Shown here: positions 4,987 through 7,659 of the stretch, piece after piece | How the letters are laid out: every line of letters begins with the position of its first letter | How positions within the stretch are numbered: position 1 is the stretch's first letter | Source: Deltaproteobacteria bacterium | GTDB taxonomy: Bacteria; Myxococcota_A; Bradymonadia; UBA7976; VGTA01 | NCBI GenBank assembly: GCA_016874875.1 | Contig: VGTA01000139.1 | Location: 1-7,659, forward strand | Length of the DNA stretch: 7,659 nt | Reading direction: 5' to 3' | Notes under the pieces: generated by a model | Database searches by the model: none | Told to the model about the DNA's origin: nothing | The model's input: the letters and a program-made list of their open reading frames with translations, nothing else | Program-made: the position numbers and the translations under genes

Positions 4987-6486
4987 ATGCACACACCCCG
5001 CTCACCGCTCCGGCTGCTCGCCCCCTACGCCCTCTTGTCGCTCAGCGCCCCGCTCGCCCTCACGGGCTGCGCTGCCCCTGTGGTCTCCGCGACGGCGACG
5101 GCGATCCAAGTGGCGGCGGATGTGATTCAGATCCTTGAGTTCTTCTCGGGGCTCCTTGAGCGCTTCAGCTCCTCCACGAACAGCGCGCAGCGTCACCTCA
5201 ACGTGTCGGTGGAGACGCCGATCGAGCAGCGCGCGCTCGGGTGGGAGAACGAGTGGATGGGGGCGGCGGCGTCGCTCGTGGAGCTGAGGGAGTGCTTTGG
5301 GCGCGTTGAGTCGCACATCGAGGATTACTTTGAGCGGCTCGAGAGCGAGACGAAGGTGATCAAGTCGAAGGAGCTGCGCGAGGAGGAGCTCAAGAAGAAC
5401 GCGGAGCTCTTGGCGAAGTGGGGGCAGGTGCGTGAGAAGTTTAAGCAGCAGATCACCCTCGCGGAGAAGATCGAGCAGGAGGCGCGTGACATCAAGCAGG
5501 TGTTGATGTTGGCGGCGATGCGGAATCAGCTAGACCAGAAGATCGAGTACGCCCTCGGGCTCCATGGGCGCGTGCGCGATGTGAACGCGGAGCTGAGCGG
5601 GCTGGTGCAGGAGACGCGGGCGCTCTTGGGCTTCGGGGGGGGGCGCGCGCCCGCCGCGTCGGCTAGCGCGCGCGGGGCGCTTGAGTCGGGGGGGCGCGCG
5701 TCCGCCGCGCAGGGGGGGGCGGATGTTGGGATCTCGTGGGTGACGATCCCGGCGGGGTCGTTTCAGATGGGGTCGATCTCGGGGGGGCAGGATGATGAGC
5801 GGCCTGTGCGGACCGTGACGGTGCGGGCGTTTCAGATGTCGAGGACGGAGGTGACGGTGGGGCAGTACAAGAGGTGCGTGGAGGCGGGGGTGTGCACTCA
5901 GCCTCAATGGGAGAGCTGTGCCTTTTGGGATGGATCTAAAGTAGTTGTTGGCGTTGTGCCTCAGTCTCTTAGGTGGGATCGGCAGCCGGTGGTCTGCGTG
6001 GATTGGGGTCAGGCGCGTACCTTCGCGAAATGGGTCGGCGCAGATCTGCCCACAGAGGCGGAGTGGGAGTATGCGGCGCGGGGAGGGCAGAGCTTCACCT
6101 ACGCTGGGTCTGATCACCTTCAAGAGGTCGCGTGGTACGGGGCTTACAACAACAGCGGAAATGTACCACAGACCGGTGGCACGCGTGATGTCGCGCAGCT
6201 TAAGCCAAACGCTTACGGGCTCTACGACATGAGCGGAAATGTGTGGGAGTGGGTGCTTGACGAGTACAAAGACAGTTATAACGGCGCTCCAAGCGAAGGT
6301 CATCAGCTTGTAGGCTCATTGCCTACATGTAGCACAAGATGCGACAATGGCGCAGCGAGGCGCGTGCTTCGCGGGGGTGGCTGGTACGACGGCGCGTCTA
6401 GCCTCCGCGTCGCGAACCGCTATAGCCACTCGCCCGATATCCGCTACGACGACCTCGGTCTGCGTCTCCGCAGGACGCTCCCTTGA
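4987..6486 (+). CDS. Lipoprotein with long coiled coil and C-terminal FGE-sulfatase (SUMF1)/C-type-lectin-like domain
   Basis: The product has 499 residues. A type II signal peptide ends in LTG-C28 (Ala at +2, outer-membrane type by the E. coli rule), and this fixes the start at 4987. An in-frame TTG at 4912 would bury it. Residues about 95-213 are charged, heptad-patterned helix, and 214-246 are an Ala/Gly/Ser linker. Residues 249-497 are an FGE-sulfatase domain (SUMF1 family): IPAGSFQMGS, EVTVGQYKRCV, LPTEAEWEYAARGG (355-367), GLYDMSGNVWEWV (411-423) and RVLRGGGW (459-466). The C-terminal Cys pair used by true formylglycine-generating enzymes is absent where expected (SLRVANRYSHSP), so catalysis is unlikely and a binding or structural role is more probable. 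Six Cys (297, 303, 311, 337, 448, 452) could form disulfides. The first part is GC-saturated at third positions, while codons after about 5905 are much more mixed, suggesting a mosaic origin. The last 35 residues resemble a diversity-generating retroelement variable region. Confidence 0.92.
   Translation: MHTPRSPLRLLAPYALLSLSAPLALTGCAAPVVSATATAIQVAADVIQILEFFSGLLERFSSSTNSAQRHLNVSVETPIEQRALGWENEWMGAAASLVELRECFGRVESHIEDYFERLESETKVIKSKELREEELKKNAELLAKWGQVREKFKQQITLAEKIEQEARDIKQVLMLAAMRNQLDQKIEYALGLHGRVRDVNAELSGLVQETRALLGFGGGRAPAASASARGALESGGRASAAQGGADVGISWVTIPAGSFQMGSISGGQDDERPVRTVTVRAFQMSRTEVTVGQYKRCVEAGVCTQPQWESCAFWDGSKVVVGVVPQSLRWDRQPVVCVDWGQARTFAKWVGADLPTEAEWEYAARGGQSFTYAGSDHLQEVAWYGAYNNSGNVPQTGGTRDVAQLKPNAYGLYDMSGNVWEWVLDEYKDSYNGAPSEGHQLVGSLPTCSTRCDNGAARRVLRGGGWYDGASSLRVANRYSHSPDIRYDDLGLRLRRTLP
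6385..6468 (+). other. Candidate hypervariable segment of the FGE-like domain (DGR-type target pattern)
   Basis: Residues 467-494 have constant positions (A470, L473-R478, P483, R486, L490-G491) alternating with clusters 467-469, 471-472, 479-481, 484-485 and 487-489. The codons there are TAC GAC GGC, TCT AGC, TAT AGC CAC, GAT ATC and TAC GAC GAC. All end in C or T and most differ from AAC or AAT by one or two A changes, as expected after adenine-directed mutagenesis of AAY codons. The position at the 3' end of an FGE/lectin-fold gene is where such variable regions lie. No template repeat or reverse transcriptase is visible here. Tyr, Asp and His codons always end in C or T, so the codon evidence is only partly independent. 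Confidence 0.35.
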
Positions 6487-6490
6487 CCCT

Positions 6491-6516
6491 CTTGGTCCCT
6501 TGATCCCTTGACCAAG
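6491..6516 (+). terminator. Small inverted repeat just after the FGE-like gene
   Basis: CTTGGT (6491-6496) and ACCAAG (6511-6516) are perfect 6-bp arms around a 14-nt loop made of CCCTTGA repeats, starting 4 nt after the stop codon. It could be a weak transcript-end hairpin. No T-run follows. Variable regions of diversity-generating retroelements are sometimes followed by a short inverted repeat, but the 14-nt loop is longer than the classical form. Confidence 0.3.
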
Positions 6517-6547
6517 CGCCCCAACCTCCACGAAAACCCTCGCTCCA

Positions 6548-6580
6548 CCCCCCACCACCCCAATCCCCACCACCACACCC
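6548..6580 (-). other. G-quadruplex-capable motif in the convergent intergenic region
   Basis: Plus-strand C-runs at 6548-6553, 6558-6561, 6565-6568 and 6578-6580 give, on the minus strand, four G-runs of at least three with loops of 9, 3 and 4 nt. From about 6517 to 6600 the plus strand is nearly free of G. Transcripts running leftward past the nucleotidyltransferase gene would carry this G-rich tract, which might pause polymerase. Confidence 0.5.
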
Positions 6581-6641
6581 GCTCACAAGCCAAACGCCCC
6601 CCACCGCCGCTCAAGTCAAGCCGCGCCCGCACCCCCGCAGA

Positions 6642-6659
6642 GCGAGCGACGCCGCTCGC
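6642..6659. terminator. Perfect 7-bp hairpin between convergent genes
   Basis: GCGAGCG (6642-6648) and CGCTCGC (6653-6659) pair perfectly around a 4-nt loop. It lies about 50 nt beyond the stop codon of the leftward nucleotidyltransferase gene and could serve both convergent genes as a transcript-end structure. It has no U-tract on either strand, so intrinsic termination is uncertain. Confidence 0.35.
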
Positions 6660-6707
6660 CTGCGCTCCCTTGACCGCGCCATTGAGGAGGCGAGCCGAGG
6701 CGCCCCG

Positions 6708-7659
6708 CTAGAGAGAGGCAAGCTCCTCCCAGACGCGAGGGTGCGCCTCCTCCAAGACCGCGCGCAGCGCCTCAAACCCCGCCCGCGCCTGGCGGCCCGC
6801 GCTCAGCGGGAGGCGCGCCGCCGCCTCCGCGAGCGCCCCGGGGGTGCGCTCCGCGATCACCGCCAACAGCGCCGCCGCCTGCGCGAGGTCGCGCGCACCC
6901 TTCGTGGCGCCCGCCCCGCGCAGCTGTGACACCAGCACCTTGTGGATCGCAAATCGCTCCGCCGTGGGCGTCCGCACCTGGCAGCAGCCCTCTCGGGCGA
7001 TCAGGAGCGACGGCTGTGTCTCACCGAGCAGGTAGCTGAGATAGGGGACGCTCTGCGCGTGCGCCTTTAGCTCGGGGATCGCGATGATCTCAAATCGCTC
7101 GTCTGGGGAGGGGACGAGCAAATCTACATGAAATCGACTGCGCCCAGCCTCCTTCCAGCGGGTAGAGGGCTGGGCGGGCTGAAAAGACGGCACCTCCACA
7201 AAGTCCACGCCAGAGCCCTTCAGCATATCTAAGAGGCTCGCCGTCGGCGGCTCCGTGAAGGCGAGCGGCTCAGCGCGCGCGATGTCCACGTCCTCCGTCG
7301 AGTAGGCGGCGGCGCGGGCGCCGAGCTGGTTGAGGAGGGCGCCGAATGCGTGCGACCCGATGAGGGTCGCCCCCGCGCGAAAAACACCGTGGTTGTGCAG
7401 GCTCGCGAGGGTCGCGTAGGTGCGCGCGTCCGCCACCTGATACCCCTCGCGCCCCAAGAGCCGCACCTCCCGCGCGACGCGCAGCGTCTCCTCCACCTGC
7501 GCCCTCACCCGCGCCGCGCGCTCCTCTGTCTCCTCGCTCCCGATGGGGCCGCCGATGTAGCTCTCCCGGCGCTTGCCGCTCGGGTCATAGAACTGCCGCG
7601 TATAAAACCGAAAGCCTCTGGCGTTCTCCCTCTCCGTCACGCTCCCCGGCGTGCCGATG
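6708..7659 (-). CDS. Nucleotidyltransferase-fold protein (resembles NTP_transf_8 family), N-terminus probably outside window
   Basis: The stop is the TAG at 6708-6710. The frame is open to the right edge. A GTG at 7638-7640 would give 310 residues, but upstream codons continue as IGTPGS and related proteins, as I recall them, have a longer N-terminal part before the 'G-F-R-F-Y-T-R-Q-F-Y-D...G-K-R-R...Y-I-G-G' strand region, so I treat it as 5'-truncated. Numbering from the GTG, GSHAFG (95-100) is the GS motif of polymerase-beta-type nucleotidyltransferases, and D117-V-D119 with D173 in FHVDLLVP supply the three metal-binding carboxylates, so the active site looks intact. Helical sequence follows to the C-terminus. 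The substrate is unknown. Such proteins are often uncharacterised and can be nucleotide-modifying toxins or tRNA/antibiotic modifiers. No antitoxin-like partner is visible on the downstream side, and upstream lies outside the window. It converges on the FGE-like lipoprotein gene. Confidence 0.82.
   Translation of the reverse strand, partial: IGTPGSVTERENARGFRFYTRQFYDPSGKRRESYIGGPIGSEETEERAARVRAQVEETLRVAREVRLLGREGYQVADARTYATLASLHNHGVFRAGATLIGSHAFGALLNQLGARAAAYSTEDVDIARAEPLAFTEPPTASLLDMLKGSGVDFVEVPSFQPAQPSTRWKEAGRSRFHVDLLVPSPDERFEIIAIPELKAHAQSVPYLSYLLGETQPSLLIAREGCCQVRTPTAERFAIHKVLVSQLRGAGATKGARDLAQAAALLAVIAERTPGALAEAAARLPLSAGRQARAGFEALRAVLEEAHPRVWEELASL

Noticed and set aside
6708..7659. Toxin-antitoxin pair
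   Set aside because: The nucleotidyltransferase fold is compatible with such a role, but no partner gene is visible in the window, so the pairing cannot be supported.

Overview
The window is about 7.7 kb of very GC-rich chromosomal DNA. Its long C- or G-rich runs, third codon positions almost always G or C, and spurious long ORFs on both strands are typical of this composition. The gene content suggests a Gram-negative of the myxobacterial/Bradymonadales ('deltaproteobacterial') type: two lipoproteins with type II signal peptides, a coiled-coil plus FGE-sulfatase-like lipoprotein, and an acidic repeat-rich lipoprotein. This taxonomic guess is inference from style, not from a marker gene.

Layout, left to right. 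(1) Positions 493 to 1, minus strand: the first 164 codons of an unrecognised coiled-coil/basic-linker protein, cut by the window edge. It has a good sigma-70-type promoter (634-662) and five copies of a 13-bp tandem repeat in its untranslated leader. (2) Positions 494-1097: a 0.6-kb divergent intergenic region holding that promoter, a block of GC-rich heptamer repeats and an AT-rich, A-tract-rich segment. (3) 1098-2027, plus: a LysR-type regulator closely resembling NhaR at its N-terminus. (4) 2347-3264, plus: a lipoprotein with expandable acidic repeats and a cysteine-rich helical domain. (5) 3265-3481: an intergenic segment with a REP-like palindrome and short A-rich direct repeats. (6) 3482-4837, plus: a PlsC-type membrane acyltransferase with an HX5D motif. 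(7) 4987-6486, plus: a lipoprotein with a long coiled coil and a C-terminal FGE-sulfatase/C-type-lectin-like domain. (8) 6487-6707: a C-rich convergent intergenic region with hairpins and a G-quadruplex motif on the minus strand. (9) 6708-7659, minus: a nucleotidyltransferase-fold protein (GSHAF...DVD), probably cut at its N-terminus by the window edge.

No operon is evident. Gaps between the same-strand genes are 149-319 bp and each gene has its own Shine-Dalgarno and often its own promoter-like sequence. The functional thread that can be supported is envelope biology: two surface or periplasmic lipoproteins and a phospholipid acyltransferase. There is no sign of a phage, IS element, CRISPR array, tRNA or rRNA.

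The most interesting signal is the last about 100 bp of the FGE-like lipoprotein gene. Its sequence pattern (RVLRGG-W-xxx-A-xx-LR-x-ANR-xxx-x-P-xx-R-xxx-LG) matches the place and spacing where diversity-generating retroelements rewrite AAY codons in FGE/C-type-lectin variable proteins, and every codon at the putative variable positions is NNY. No template repeat or reverse transcriptase is visible in this window, so this is a candidate remote target, not a demonstrated one. The 3' half of the same gene also differs in base and codon use from its 5' half.
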